Assembly: GCA_038206985.1 (NCBI GenBank)
Contig: JBBRAH010000012.1
Location: 11,500 to 75,499, forward strand
Source of the DNA: CAXMST01 sp038206985
GTDB taxonomy: Bacteria; Actinomycetota; Thermoleophilia; Solirubrobacterales; 70-9
Direction of reading: 5' to 3'
Length of the DNA stretch: 64,000 nucleotides
This document shows, piece after piece, positions 9,166-17,017 of this stretch; within the stretch, counting starts at the first letter, position 1; every line of letters begins with the position of its first letter. The position numbers were made by a program, and so were the translations under genes. The notes under the pieces were generated by a model that did no database searches, had not been told where the DNA came from, and worked only from the letters and a program-made list of their open reading frames with translations.

Positions 9166-10052
9166 TACCAGCCGCGCTGCTGCAGCAGCTCACCGTCGGC
9201 TGCGAGCTGGGCGATGTCGTCGCCCCGCATCGGCTCGCCGAGGTCCATGGAAGCGGCCAGCAGCCGCTCCGCGTCCTTGAAGTGAGTGGTCGCTTCTACG
9301 ATCGCCTTCGCGCGGCTCTCGGGATCCTCGGACTTGAAGATCCCCGAGCCGACGAAGTTGCCCTCGGCGCCGAGCTGCATCGTCAGCGCCGCGTCGGCCG
9401 GAGTCGCGATCCCTCCCGCGCAGAACATCGGGACGGGCAGCCGGCCATGGCTTGCGACATCTCGCAGGACGTCGATCGGCGCCCGCAGCTCCTTGGCCTC
9501 GGCCGCAAGTTCCTCGGCCCCGAGCTGGGAGAGCCGCCTGATGCCACCGACGATCGAGCGCAGGTGGCGCACAGCCTCAACGATGTTGCCGGTCCCGGCT
9601 TCGCCCTTGGAGCGGATCATCGCCGCACCCTCGCCGATGCGACGCAGTGCCTCGCCGAGATCGGTGGCGCCGCAGACGAAGGGAACGTCGTAGGCCCACT
9701 TGTCGATGTGGTGCGCCTCGTCGGCGGGCGTCAGCACCTCGGACTCGTCGATGTAGTCAACCTCGAGGGCCTGCAGGATCTGGGCCTCGGCGAAGTGGCC
9801 GATGCGGGCCTTGGCCATCACCGGGATCGTCACCGCCTGCTTGATCTCCTCGATCATGCCGGGGTTGGACATCCGGGCCACGCCGCCCTGCGCGCGGATG
9901 TCGGAGGGCACGCGCTCGAGTGCCATCACCGCGCAGGCGCCGGCAGACTCGGCCAGGCGCGCCTGCTCGGCGTCGACGACGTCCATGATCACGCCGCCCT
10001 TGAGCATCTCTGCGAGGCCGGACTTGACTCTGAATGTTGCGTGCTCAGTCAT
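9165..10052 (-). CDS. pdxS: Pyridoxal 5'-phosphate synthase subunit PdxS
   Basis: Condenses ribose 5-phosphate, glyceraldehyde 3-phosphate and PdxT-derived ammonia into pyridoxal phosphate. The (beta/alpha)8 protein is highly conserved: GLAEMLKGGVIMDVVDAEQA at the N-terminus, VMALERVPSDIRAQGGVARM, IPVMAKARIGHFAEAQ with the catalytic Lys, and IRSKGEAGTGNIVEAVRH with the second Lys. The ATG at 10052 (MTEHATFRVKSG) is chosen over an upstream in-frame codon at 10085 because family members begin here. The longer form would overlap the preceding gene. It is first in pdxS-pdxT-M29; no PdxR regulator is nearby. Confidence 0.98.
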   Translation of the reverse strand: MTEHATFRVKSGLAEMLKGGVIMDVVDAEQARLAESAGACAVMALERVPSDIRAQGGVARMSNPGMIEEIKQAVTIPVMAKARIGHFAEAQILQALEVDYIDESEVLTPADEAHHIDKWAYDVPFVCGATDLGEALRRIGEGAAMIRSKGEAGTGNIVEAVRHLRSIVGGIRRLSQLGAEELAAEAKELRAPIDVLRDVASHGRLPVPMFCAGGIATPADAALTMQLGAEGNFVGSGIFKSEDPESRAKAIVEATTHFKDAERLLAASMDLGEPMRGDDIAQLAADGELLQQRGW

Positions 10053-10068
10053 GAATCGGCGGCGGATC

Positions 10069-10386
10069 TTACGCCCCGCCGCCACTCCGCTTCTGCTTCG
10101 TCTTGCGCTCGGCTTTCTGACGCTCGTCTCCGCCCTTGACCTGCTCCTTCTCAGTGGCGCTGGGAGTGGGCTCCTTGGCTTCGCCGGCGGGGCTGGAGGC
10201 GGCGGCAGGCTGATCGCTGTCGGCCGCGCCGGACACGACGTCCGCTGCCGCCCTTGCCTTGTCGGTGAGGCTGCCCTTGCCCGAGGCGGCTTCCTTGATG
10301 CCGTCGGCCTTGCGCTTGAGGTCGTCTTTGTCGGCCTTGTCGTAGGCCGTCTTGGCCTGGGTGGCCAGTAGCTTCCAGTTCACCAT
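10069..10386 (-). CDS. Small highly charged hypothetical protein
   Basis: Protein of 105 residues, unrecognised. The N-terminal half (starting MVNWKLLATQAKTAYDKADK) looks helical and amphipathic. The C-terminal half is low-complexity, rich in Ala, Lys, Glu and Ser, and very basic at the end. There is no signal peptide or membrane segment. An ATG start with GAGGAG about 12 bp upstream supports translation. It lies 16 bp in front of pdxS on the same strand, so it may be the first gene of that operon. The biased composition means it could be a fast-evolving accessory protein. Confidence 0.55.
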   Translation of the reverse strand: MVNWKLLATQAKTAYDKADKDDLKRKADGIKEAASGKGSLTDKARAAADVVSGAADSDQPAAASSPAGEAKEPTPSATEKEQVKGGDERQKAERKTKQKRSGGGA

Positions 10387-10497
10387 CTCTGCCGCTGTCT
10401 CCTCGCTGTTCGCGTTCGGTCGGGTAGGCGAACGTTAGAGGTCGGCGGCGGTGCTCAACGATCAGCGGTTGACGCGCTTGCAGTCAGCGAACGAATA

Positions 10498-10521
10498 GAG
10501 GCGGCGCATTTGCACCGCCTC
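10498..10521 (-). terminator. Hairpin downstream of rpiR-like gene
   Basis: GAGGCGG...CCGCCTC arms (7 bp) with an inner GC pair and an ATTT loop, 40 bp after the RpiR-family stop on the minus strand. The following sequence TATTCGTTCG is only mildly T-rich. It could be a terminator or a transcript end stabiliser. Confidence 0.45.
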
Positions 10522-10560
10522 CAATCGTCGTTTCCGTCTGTTTGCTGTTCGTGGCAAGTA

Positions 10561-11487
10561 CTACTTGAGCTTGAAGGCCCGGATCCGATCCTTGAAGGCA
10601 CCCTTGTCACGGGCATAGACCCCGTAGCTCAGCGCTTGCACGAGAGCCAGCAGCGCCGTGGTTGAGCGGGTGTACGACGGCGAGTCCGAGGACCAGTAGA
10701 GCGTGTGCTCGGCGTGTTCGCCTACCTCCGACAGCGTCGCATCGCTGATTGCGATGGTGTGGGCGCCACGATGCCGGGCGAGCTTCATTGCCCGGACGAC
10801 GAGGGGGTGCGCGCGGCCGGCAGAGAAACAGACCACGAGGGTGTCCTCGTCCGTGTTCCCGAGGCGCGTGATCGACTCCTGGCGCGGCTGGGTGACTGTC
10901 TCGGCCCGGATGTCCAGGAGGGCGAGCATGTGCCGCAGGTACTGTGCGAAGAAGGCCATCTGGTCCATCGCGACGATCACGACGCGCTGGGCCGTGGCCA
11001 GTTCGCGCACGCAGAGCTCGACCTGATCGCGGGTCAGACCCCGTACGGTGCTTTCGATGTTGGCGTGGTCGGCTGCCAGCGAGGCCTCGAACTCCGTGTG
11101 ATCGAAGTCGAAGAGGCCGCCGGAGCCTTCCTTGGCCCCCGAGCCGCCGCCTGCGACGCCGTTGCGATACTCCTCGATCGCCGCCTGCTGGAGCTCGGGG
11201 TAGCCCTCGAAGCCGAGCGCCTGCGAGAAGCGCACGACGGTCGAGGAAGATGTGTTTGCCCGGCGCGCAAGCTCCTCGGCGGTCTGAAAGGCCGCTTCCT
11301 CGAGGTGGTCCACGATGTAGCGGGCGACGTCCTTCTGTGAGCGGCTGAACTCGTCAAAGCGCTCGGTGATGTAGTTGGAGAGGGTCTTGCCGGCCTTGAC
11401 TCCGCTGTCGCCATTCCCGTTGGATGCGGGAGTGGTCGAGGTGGAGCCATTGCGGCGGGTCCGGGTCTTGGTTGCAGTCTTGCTCAT
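10561..11487 (-). CDS. RpiR-family transcriptional regulator (HTH plus SIS domain)
   Basis: DNA-binding regulator that normally senses a phosphosugar through its SIS domain. The N-terminal RpiR helix-turn-helix is seen at roughly residues 35-110, with FSRSQKDVARYIVDHL, ELARRANTSSSTVVRFSQAL and FEGYPELQQA. The SIS domain covers the second half (VVIVAMDQMAFFAQYL, VVCFSAGRAHPLVVRAMKLA, TIAISDATLSEVG). ATG at 11487 (MSKTATKTRTRR) gives 308 residues; the Ser/Thr/Asn/Gly-rich stretch before the HTH is a disordered tail. The ligand cannot be inferred, as no sugar genes adjoin it. Confidence 0.88.
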   Translation of the reverse strand: MSKTATKTRTRRNGSTSTTPASNGNGDSGVKAGKTLSNYITERFDEFSRSQKDVARYIVDHLEEAAFQTAEELARRANTSSSTVVRFSQALGFEGYPELQQAAIEEYRNGVAGGGSGAKEGSGGLFDFDHTEFEASLAADHANIESTVRGLTRDQVELCVRELATAQRVVIVAMDQMAFFAQYLRHMLALLDIRAETVTQPRQESITRLGNTDEDTLVVCFSAGRAHPLVVRAMKLARHRGAHTIAISDATLSEVGEHAEHTLYWSSDSPSYTRSTTALLALVQALSYGVYARDKGAFKDRIRAFKLK

Positions 11488-11593
11488 CGCGTCCCAGATT
11501 CGCCTCGCCCGATCGTTTCCCTTCCGGGTCGTGCACGGATCTCTGCAGCGGCGTGATTTGCGGCGGCCTCCGAGGTGTGGTTGGATCGTCACC

Positions 11594-11980
11594 GTGGATC
11601 TCTCCGAGCACCTCACGCGCACCAACCGGGCGATGATCGGCTTTGACCTGCTCCTCGGCTCGGCGGCGCTCGCGGCGCCTGGACCCACGCTGCGGTTGCT
11701 CGGTCACGAGCAGCCCAACCCGGATGCCGAGCACCTCTTCCGCCGCTGCGGGCCGATCTGGCTGACCTTCGCCGCCGCCCACACCGCGGCGGCGATTCGC
11801 GGCGAGCCCCGGGACTGGTGGGCGCTGGCGTGGCTGCGCGGCACCGAGATCGCCACCGACGCCGTCTGGGCCTCCTCGCCGGCGATCTCCCGGCCGGGAG
11901 CAAAGGCCGGCCTCTATCTCGCCGGGCTCGCGAACCTGGCGATGGCCGCTGGGTTCGCCCGACTCTCCAGATCCGCCTGA
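11594..11980 (+). CDS. Small putative membrane protein
   Basis: Unrecognised protein of 128 residues from GTG at 11594 (VDLSEHLTRTNRAMIGFD). At least three hydrophobic or amphipathic segments are visible: FDLLLGSAALAAPGPTLRLL, IWLTFAAAHTAAAI, and GLYLAGLANLAMAAGF near the end, so it is probably an integral membrane protein. The frame is open further upstream, but that part overlaps the divergent regulator and its coding region, so the GTG is preferred. It is convergent with the sigma factor gene (15 bp between stops). Confidence 0.6.
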   Translation: MDLSEHLTRTNRAMIGFDLLLGSAALAAPGPTLRLLGHEQPNPDAEHLFRRCGPIWLTFAAAHTAAAIRGEPRDWWALAWLRGTEIATDAVWASSPAISRPGAKAGLYLAGLANLAMAAGFARLSRSA

Positions 11981-11995
11981 CCCCCGCAGTCGGGT

Positions 11996-12796
11996 CTAGG
12001 CGAGCTCCATCTCCTGCATCTCCTGCTGTCCCATTTCCTCCAGGAGGCCGCGCAACAGCCGCGACACCTGCATCTGGGAGATGCCGATCTCACCCGCGAT
12101 CTCGAGTTGGGTGCTCTCCAGGCCGAAGCGCATCGCCAGCAGCTTGCGTTCGCGGGCCGGAAGGCCGGCGGTCAAGCGGTCGACCGTCATCCGGGTCTCG
12201 GCCCGGCCGTAGCCGGAGTCACTGGCGCCCACGGTCTCCTCGAGGCTGGCGGTGCCGTCGCCGACCTGCTCCTGCAGCGAGCGACCCCAGGACGCATCGA
12301 GCATGGCCTGCGCCTCGCGGATCAGAGCCGGGTCGATGCCGGTCAGCTCGAACAGATGCTCAGCGCTGGGCGGGGCTCCGTGCTCAGCCTCGTGAGCGCG
12401 GCTGATCTGACGGACGCGCAAAGCGGCGTCGTGCAGGGGTCGCGGAATCCGCATGCGCCAACTGCGGTCCCGGAAGTGGCGCTTGATCGCGCCCGCGATG
12501 CAAACCGCCGCATAGGAGGCGAACTGCCCCCGTTCGGGCTTGAAGCGACCGACGGCTTCGACGAGCGCGACGCTTCCGGTCTGCGTCAGGTCGTCGAGCT
12601 CCTCCTGGCTCTGCTGAGAGTGAAAGCGCCTGGCGATGCGCCGCACCAGCGGCGTGTGCTGACCAACGATCCGCTCGAGGGCGCGCCCATCGCCCTTCTG
12701 TGCGGCGGCGATCAGTTCATGCTCGTCGGCGAACTCGTCGGTTGACCCGGGGCCGCGGGCAGCGGCAGGGTCACGCGTAGCAGTAGTGGTACTCAT
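11996..12796 (-). CDS. Sigma-70 factor of the SigB/SigF stress type
   Basis: RNA polymerase sigma factor of 266 residues lacking region 1.1, with the domain layout of SigB/SigF general-stress factors. Region 2 spans LVRRIARRFHSQQSQEELDD to the core-binding stretch DLTQTGSVALVEAVGRFKP and FASYAAVCIAGAIKRHFRD. Region 3 follows (PRPLHDAALRVRQISRAHE). Region 4 has LPARERKLLAMRFGLE and the HTH EIAGEIGISQMQVSRLLRGL. AAAGGA lies 8 bp before the ATG. No anti-sigma RsbW or RsbV gene adjoins it. SigB-like promoter sites at 12881, 13590 and 27026 are candidate targets. Confidence 0.93.
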   Translation of the reverse strand: MSTTTATRDPAAARGPGSTDEFADEHELIAAAQKGDGRALERIVGQHTPLVRRIARRFHSQQSQEELDDLTQTGSVALVEAVGRFKPERGQFASYAAVCIAGAIKRHFRDRSWRMRIPRPLHDAALRVRQISRAHEAEHGAPPSAEHLFELTGIDPALIREAQAMLDASWGRSLQEQVGDGTASLEETVGASDSGYGRAETRMTVDRLTAGLPARERKLLAMRFGLESTQLEIAGEIGISQMQVSRLLRGLLEEMGQQEMQEMELA

Positions 12797-12880
12797 CTCG
12801 GTCCTTTCGTAGTGCCTCGCAGGGCGAGGCGGGACGGATGAGTTCCGGGGGTAAGGGAACCCGATGGGGGCTCTAGCCGG

Positions 12881-12906
12881 GTTTGAAGGGCTCGAGCAAG
12901 GGGTAC
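12881..12906 (+). promoter_or_regulatory. SigB/SigF-type promoter, antisense to the ANTAR gene
   Basis: GTTTGA, 14-nt spacer, GGGTAC on the plus strand, close to the general-stress consensus GTTTAA-N13/14-GGGTAT. It lies between the sigma factor gene and the end of the ANTAR gene but points into the ANTAR gene in antisense, towards csbD at 13652. It could drive an antisense or long csbD transcript. Confidence 0.5.
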
Positions 12907-12928
12907 GTTAGCAGACGCAGCCCCGGAT

Positions 12929-13534
12929 TCAGCTCTCGGGCGCCTCGCGAGGGAGCAGGTCGCGGGCGCTGATGATGCTCTGCGCGATGTCAACGACGCG
13001 GATCTGCTCCGCGCGGGCGTGATCGCGAATCCTCATGAACGCCTGGACATCGTCGATCCCGTGCCTCTCCATAAGAATGCCTTTCGCTTGCTCGATCGCC
13101 GTCCGCCGGGCGAGGATTCCGTCGAGATCGCCGAGTCGACCCTCCAGGTCACGCGTCTGGCGATGCCGCTTCAGCGCCACCTTGATGACACGATCGATCG
13201 TCTCGGGGCGCCCCGGCAGATGGAGCACCTCGAGCGAGCTGTCGGCCATACGCTGCAGCGTGTCGTCGCTGATCTCCCGCGCCATCACCACCAGGGGGAT
13301 CTCGGCGAATCCCCTGATCTCGGCAAACAGGCCGAGCGCGTGGTCATCCTCCCCGCTCTCCACCAGGATCAGCGCGACATCGGGCTCGTGTTCGACGATC
13401 GCATCGGCCACTTGGGCCACCGTTATCGCGAGGGAGACCACGTCATGTCCCGCCCCCTCGACGATGGTCGCCAGATCCCTGAGTTCGGCTTCGACCTGAT
13501 TTGCCAACAGCACCGAATAGCCCTGAGCTGCCAT
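12929..13534 (-). CDS. ANTAR-domain regulator with degenerate receiver domain
   Basis: Putative RNA-binding antiterminator. Residues about 5-125 look like a receiver domain (YSVLLANQVEAELRDLATIV, IPLVVMAREISDDTLQRMAD). Where the phosphate-accepting Asp is expected, the sequence reads PDVALILVESGEDDHA, so phosphorylation is doubtful. The C-terminal ANTAR domain is clear: RRTAIEQAKGILMERHGID and AFMRIRDHARAEQIRVVDIA. The ATG at 13534 gives 201 residues; an open extension further upstream is non-coding in character and crosses csbD. ANTAR proteins bind paired hexaloop stem-loops in target mRNAs; no such pair was identified here. Confidence 0.85.
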   Translation of the reverse strand: MAAQGYSVLLANQVEAELRDLATIVEGAGHDVVSLAITVAQVADAIVEHEPDVALILVESGEDDHALGLFAEIRGFAEIPLVVMAREISDDTLQRMADSSLEVLHLPGRPETIDRVIKVALKRHRQTRDLEGRLGDLDGILARRTAIEQAKGILMERHGIDDVQAFMRIRDHARAEQIRVVDIAQSIISARDLLPREAPES

Positions 13535-13589
13535 CGCCGTCGATTGTGCCACTAAAGGGGCCGACACGGTGTCATCGCCGAGCCGGCCT

Positions 13590-13615
13590 GATTGACGGTC
13601 CCCCGAACCGGGTAT
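13590..13615 (+). promoter_or_regulatory. SigB/SigF-type promoter of csbD
   Basis: GATTGA, 14-nt spacer, GGGTAT. Only one base differs from GTTTGA in the -35 and the -10 is a perfect stress-type hexamer. Transcription would begin near 13622, giving a leader of about 30 nt before the csbD ATG. The CsbD family is a classic SigB target. Confidence 0.65.
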
Positions 13616-13651
13616 CCGAACGACGTAACAGTTCCCTACGAAAGGACTCCA

Positions 13652-13873
13652 ATGTCTGAAGACACCAAGGGCAAGGTCGACGAGGCCAAGGGGAAGGCCA
13701 AGCAGGCCGCAGGCGATGCGACCGGTAACGACGACCTCAACCGCGAGGGCAAGGTCGACGAGAAGGCCGGCGAGACCCGCCAGAAGCTCAGTGACGCCGG
13801 TGACAAGGCCGGCGACGGTGTCGACAAGGTCAAGGACAAGACCAAGGACATCGTCGGGGGCGGCGACAACTAG
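13652..13873 (+). CDS. csbD: CsbD-family general stress protein
   Basis: Small hydrophilic stress protein of 73 residues; its biochemical function is unknown, but family members are induced by general-stress sigma factors. The repeats typical of CsbD are visible: KGKVDEAKGKAKQAAGDATG and REGKVDEKAGETRQKLSDAG, then a Lys/Asp-rich end. ATG at 13652 is chosen because AAAGGA is placed 5-10 bp upstream and the family starts with this segment; upstream in-frame codons overlap the promoter. It is flanked by its own stress-type promoter and a strong terminator, so it is a single-gene unit. Confidence 0.92.
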   Translation: MSEDTKGKVDEAKGKAKQAAGDATGNDDLNREGKVDEKAGETRQKLSDAGDKAGDGVDKVKDKTKDIVGGGDN

Positions 13874-13888
13874 ACCTGACACTGAAGG

Positions 13889-13923
13889 CCCCCGTCACCG
13901 GAGTCGCCGGCGACGGGGGTTTT
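13889..13923 (+). terminator. Rho-independent terminator of csbD
   Basis: CCCCCGTC and GACGGGGG form an 8-bp stem, extended by an inner CCGG/CCGG pair, directly followed by TTTT. It lies 16 bp after the csbD stop. This is the clearest intrinsic terminator in the window. Confidence 0.9.
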
Positions 13924-14008
13924 CGTCGTTGAGGCCCCGCGAGACCGCCGGACAGCCGTCTGCAGGCGTGGCGTATCGTCAACCCGCACCCCACGGACAG
14001 GAGCGGCG

Positions 14009-14254
14009 ATGGCTTTCGACCAGGCGATGATCGGGCAGATGACGGCAGAGTTGATGGAAGAGGCGGACGCGCAGTACTCCGACGACGCCGAGATCAGGCT
14101 GGCGGCGATGATCGTCTCGGTCGAGCATGGCGAGAAGACCACCTACCACTGGCGCTTCCGGCCGCAGGGCAACCTTCCGCACGAGGCCCTCGGTCTGCTC
14201 GAGTACGTGAGCCGCCACATCGCGGGCCGGAGCCGGCCCGAAGAGGATCGCTAG
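14009..14254 (+). CDS. Small hypothetical protein
   Basis: Protein of 81 residues, acidic N-terminus then MIVSVEHGEKTTYHWRFRP, with no recognised domain, signal peptide or membrane segment. The ATG has AGGAGCGG 6-13 bp upstream, a good ribosome site. Its stop is one base before the TTG start of the oligoendopeptidase, so the two form an operon. A role linked to the peptidase is only a positional guess. Confidence 0.65.
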   Translation: MAFDQAMIGQMTAELMEEADAQYSDDAEIRLAAMIVSVEHGEKTTYHWRFRPQGNLPHEALGLLEYVSRHIAGRSRPEEDR

Positions 14255-14255
14255 A

Positions 14256-16094
14256 TTGGCCGCCGACGTGACGACCGAGGCCGATATCAGTTGGAACCTC
14301 GATCACCTGATCGACCTCGAAGCCGCGGGGCTGGCGGGCGAGGCGGCGCCGGATGGGGCCGCGGCCGTCAAGGTGCTGCTCGACGAGGCGGAGCGCTGCA
14401 GCGAGGTCTTCGCGGAGCGGTATGAAGGCAAGGTTGCCGATCTGGACGGGCCGGGGCTGCTGGAGGCGATGACCGAACTCGCCGGCATCAGCGACCTCGC
14501 CGGCAGAGCCCTCAACTACGCCCATCTGCGCTTCGCCGCCGATACCGCCGACCCGGAGATCGGGGCATTGCTGCAGAGCTCCTCCGAGCGGGCCACGCGA
14601 CTCAACACCAGGCTGCTCTTTTTCGAGCTCGAGTGGGTCGAGATCGACGATGATCTCGCCGAGGAGCTGCTCGCCACCGAGGGCCTCGACTTCTGTCGCC
14701 ACCACCTACGGCTGGAGCGGCGCTACCGGCCGCACCTGCTGACCGCGCCCGAGGAGCGCATCGCCAGCGAGCTCTCGGTCACGGGCGCCGGTGCCTGGAG
14801 CAGGCTCTTCGATGAGCTGACCTCGGCGATCCGCGTGCAGGTGCCGGGTGCGGAGGCTCCGATCTCTCTCGACGAGGCTCTCTCCAACCTCTTCAATCCC
14901 GATCGCGAGGTGCGCAAGCAGACGGCCGAGGCTGTCACCGAGGCGCTGGAGCCCGGCCTGAGAACGCGCGGCTACGTCTTCAACACGTTGCTGCAGGAGA
15001 AGTCGATCAAGGACCGCCTGCGGAGCTATCCGCACTGGCTCGCCACCCGCAACCTCAGCAACGAGGCCTCCGACGAGTCCGTACAGGCTCTGGTCGAGGC
15101 GGTCAAGGCACGCTATGAGCTGCCGCGGCGCTGGTACCGGACCAAGGCTCGTCTGCTGGGCCTGGAGCGGCTTGCCGACTACGACCGGATGGCCACCGTC
15201 GGCGCCGACGACACCGAGATCGGCTGGCAGGAGGGCAGCGAGATCGTGCTCGACACATTCGGCTCGGTCTCCGAGACAATGCGCGATGTCGCGACCCGGT
15301 TCATCACCGAGGAATGGATCGACGCTCCGCCACGAGAGGGCAAGCGCGGAGGCGCATTCAGCGCCTCCGCAGTGCCCAGCGTGCATCCCTACGTGATGCT
15401 CAACTGGACCAATCGCCGCCGCGACGTCACGACCCTGGCACACGAGCTCGGGCACGGCATCCACCAGTACCTGGCGCGCGAGCAGGGGATCTTCCATCAG
15501 TCAACGCCACTCACCGTGGCCGAGACCGCGTCGGTTTTCGCCGAGGAATTGGTCTTTGGCCGCCTGCTCGCGGCGACGACCGACCCGGCCCCCAGGCTCG
15601 GCTTGCTCGCCGAGGCGATCGAGGGACAGATCGCAACCGTCTTCCGTCAGATCGCGATGAACCAGTTCGAGGATCGCGTCCACACGAGTCGTCGCGAGCA
15701 GGGCGAGCTCTCGGTCCAGCACTTCGGCGAGCTCTGGGCGGAGACCCAGACGGAGTTGCTGGGCGATTCGGTGGAGATCACCGACGACTACCGCTCGTGG
15801 TGGAGCTATGTCCCCCACTTCATCGGCTCGCCCGGCTATGTCTACGCCTACGCCTACGGCCAGTTGCTGGCGCTCTCCGTCTATCGGCTCTACACCGAGC
15901 GCGGCGAGGAGATCGTGCCGGGATATCTGGAGATGCTCAGCGCCGGCGGCTCGCGCTCGCCCGAGGAACTGGGTGAGCTCGTCGGCGTTGATCTCCGCGA
16001 TCCGGGCTTCTGGGACCGGGGTCTCGACCTGGTCGAGGAGCAGCTCGATGCCGCCGAAAGCGCCGCCGAGGCGGTGCTGGCAGAACGCGGCTGA
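14256..16094 (+). CDS. pepF: M3 family oligoendopeptidase F-like metallopeptidase
   Basis: Zinc oligopeptidase that degrades short peptides in the cytoplasm. The 612 residues match the PepF family. The catalytic motif HELGHGIHQYLA (about residue 395) provides two His ligands and the catalytic Glu; the third ligand Glu is in TVAETASVFAEELVFG. The C-terminal segment VPHFIGSPGYVYAYAYG is the conserved substrate-binding region with its Tyr residues. The TTG start at 14256 keeps the full N-terminal helical domain and sits immediately after the small gene; GTG at 14268 is possible. Confidence 0.93.
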   Translation: MAADVTTEADISWNLDHLIDLEAAGLAGEAAPDGAAAVKVLLDEAERCSEVFAERYEGKVADLDGPGLLEAMTELAGISDLAGRALNYAHLRFAADTADPEIGALLQSSSERATRLNTRLLFFELEWVEIDDDLAEELLATEGLDFCRHHLRLERRYRPHLLTAPEERIASELSVTGAGAWSRLFDELTSAIRVQVPGAEAPISLDEALSNLFNPDREVRKQTAEAVTEALEPGLRTRGYVFNTLLQEKSIKDRLRSYPHWLATRNLSNEASDESVQALVEAVKARYELPRRWYRTKARLLGLERLADYDRMATVGADDTEIGWQEGSEIVLDTFGSVSETMRDVATRFITEEWIDAPPREGKRGGAFSASAVPSVHPYVMLNWTNRRRDVTTLAHELGHGIHQYLAREQGIFHQSTPLTVAETASVFAEELVFGRLLAATTDPAPRLGLLAEAIEGQIATVFRQIAMNQFEDRVHTSRREQGELSVQHFGELWAETQTELLGDSVEITDDYRSWWSYVPHFIGSPGYVYAYAYGQLLALSVYRLYTERGEEIVPGYLEMLSAGGSRSPEELGELVGVDLRDPGFWDRGLDLVEEQLDAAESAAEAVLAERG

Positions 16095-16108
16095 GCTGCG
16101 GTGGAGCC

Positions 16109-16900
16109 CTACAGACGGCGGAAGCGGGTCTCAATCAGCGTCGAGTAGACCCCGAGGACGATGAATCCCAGCGCCACCGCCCCGAGCAGCAACGGACCGT
16201 AGGGCTGCTGGGCGAGTTCCTGGAGGGCGCTATCGATGCCCTTGGCCTCCCTGGCCTGCGATTCGACCGCGGCCTTGACGAGAAAACCGCCGATCAGGGC
16301 ATACACCACGGCGCGAGCGATGTGCCCTGCGGTACCGGTGATCTTGGCCAGGCGCTGCTGGCGCTGATCCATGCGCTGGGTTTCGAGCTCCTCCATGAAC
16401 GAACCGCTCGCGCCCCGGTAGACCTGGTAGACGGCGACGCCGATCAGCACGATGCCGCCGAACCCGACGAGCAGCTCACCGGCGGGCAAGTCGAAGACGG
16501 TCGAGGTCTGCTGCCTGGCGCCGGATGAACCGGCCCCGGATCCGGTGGCCAGCCGGATCGCGGTGACACAGAGCGCTCCATAGACCAGCGTGCGGAAGAT
16601 CGAGGCGACCCGCTCCACCGCCGCTTTCGAGTCGTCCCGCTCGCCAACGGGACCCAGCACCACCTCGGTGCCCCGGTATAGCGCGTAGGCGGCGAGGCCG
16701 ATCGCGATCAGGATCAGCGCGATGGGCCCGGCGTCGGAGTCAGCGATCGAAGCCAGCGCCCCGCTCTGGTCGGCTGAACTGCGCTCCTCCCCGAAGGCGA
16801 CGGCCAGCGCGATCGCCCCTACGAGTCCGTAGACGATCCCGCGCGCGGCGAATCCCATGCGTCCGATCGTCTTCCGCGTTCCGCTCGTGGCCTGGCTCAT
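16109..16900 (-). CDS. DUF1206 family membrane protein
   Basis: Integral membrane protein of 263 residues, function unknown. Three similar repeats, each with two hydrophobic helices, are typical of DUF1206: they begin GRMGFAARGIVYGLVGAIAL, ASIFRTLVYGALCVTAIRLA and AGHIARAVVYALIGGFLVKA. The second helices include LILIAIGLAAYALYRG and GIVLIGVAVYQVYRG. A basic, Gln-rich loop (QRMDQRQQRLAKI) lies between repeats two and three. ATG start. It is convergent with the oligoendopeptidase gene and divergent from the TauE-like permease. Confidence 0.88.
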   Translation of the reverse strand: MSQATSGTRKTIGRMGFAARGIVYGLVGAIALAVAFGEERSSADQSGALASIADSDAGPIALILIAIGLAAYALYRGTEVVLGPVGERDDSKAAVERVASIFRTLVYGALCVTAIRLATGSGAGSSGARQQTSTVFDLPAGELLVGFGGIVLIGVAVYQVYRGASGSFMEELETQRMDQRQQRLAKITGTAGHIARAVVYALIGGFLVKAAVESQAREAKGIDSALQELAQQPYGPLLLGAVALGFIVLGVYSTLIETRFRRL

Positions 16901-17017
16901 GGCCCCAAGCTACAGGGGTGGTGGCGTCCTCAACTGGGGGTCGCGTGGAGGATCCTTGCTCGGGCACCCACCGCGGAGCGAAAGCGGCGAGACTCCCGGG
17001 CAGCCGAAGGTCCCACC

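Noticed and set aside
12929..13882. Extended N-terminus of the ANTAR protein across csbD
   Set aside because: The extra 116 codons are antisense to csbD and hydrophobic low-complexity; the receiver-like domain begins right after ATG 13534.
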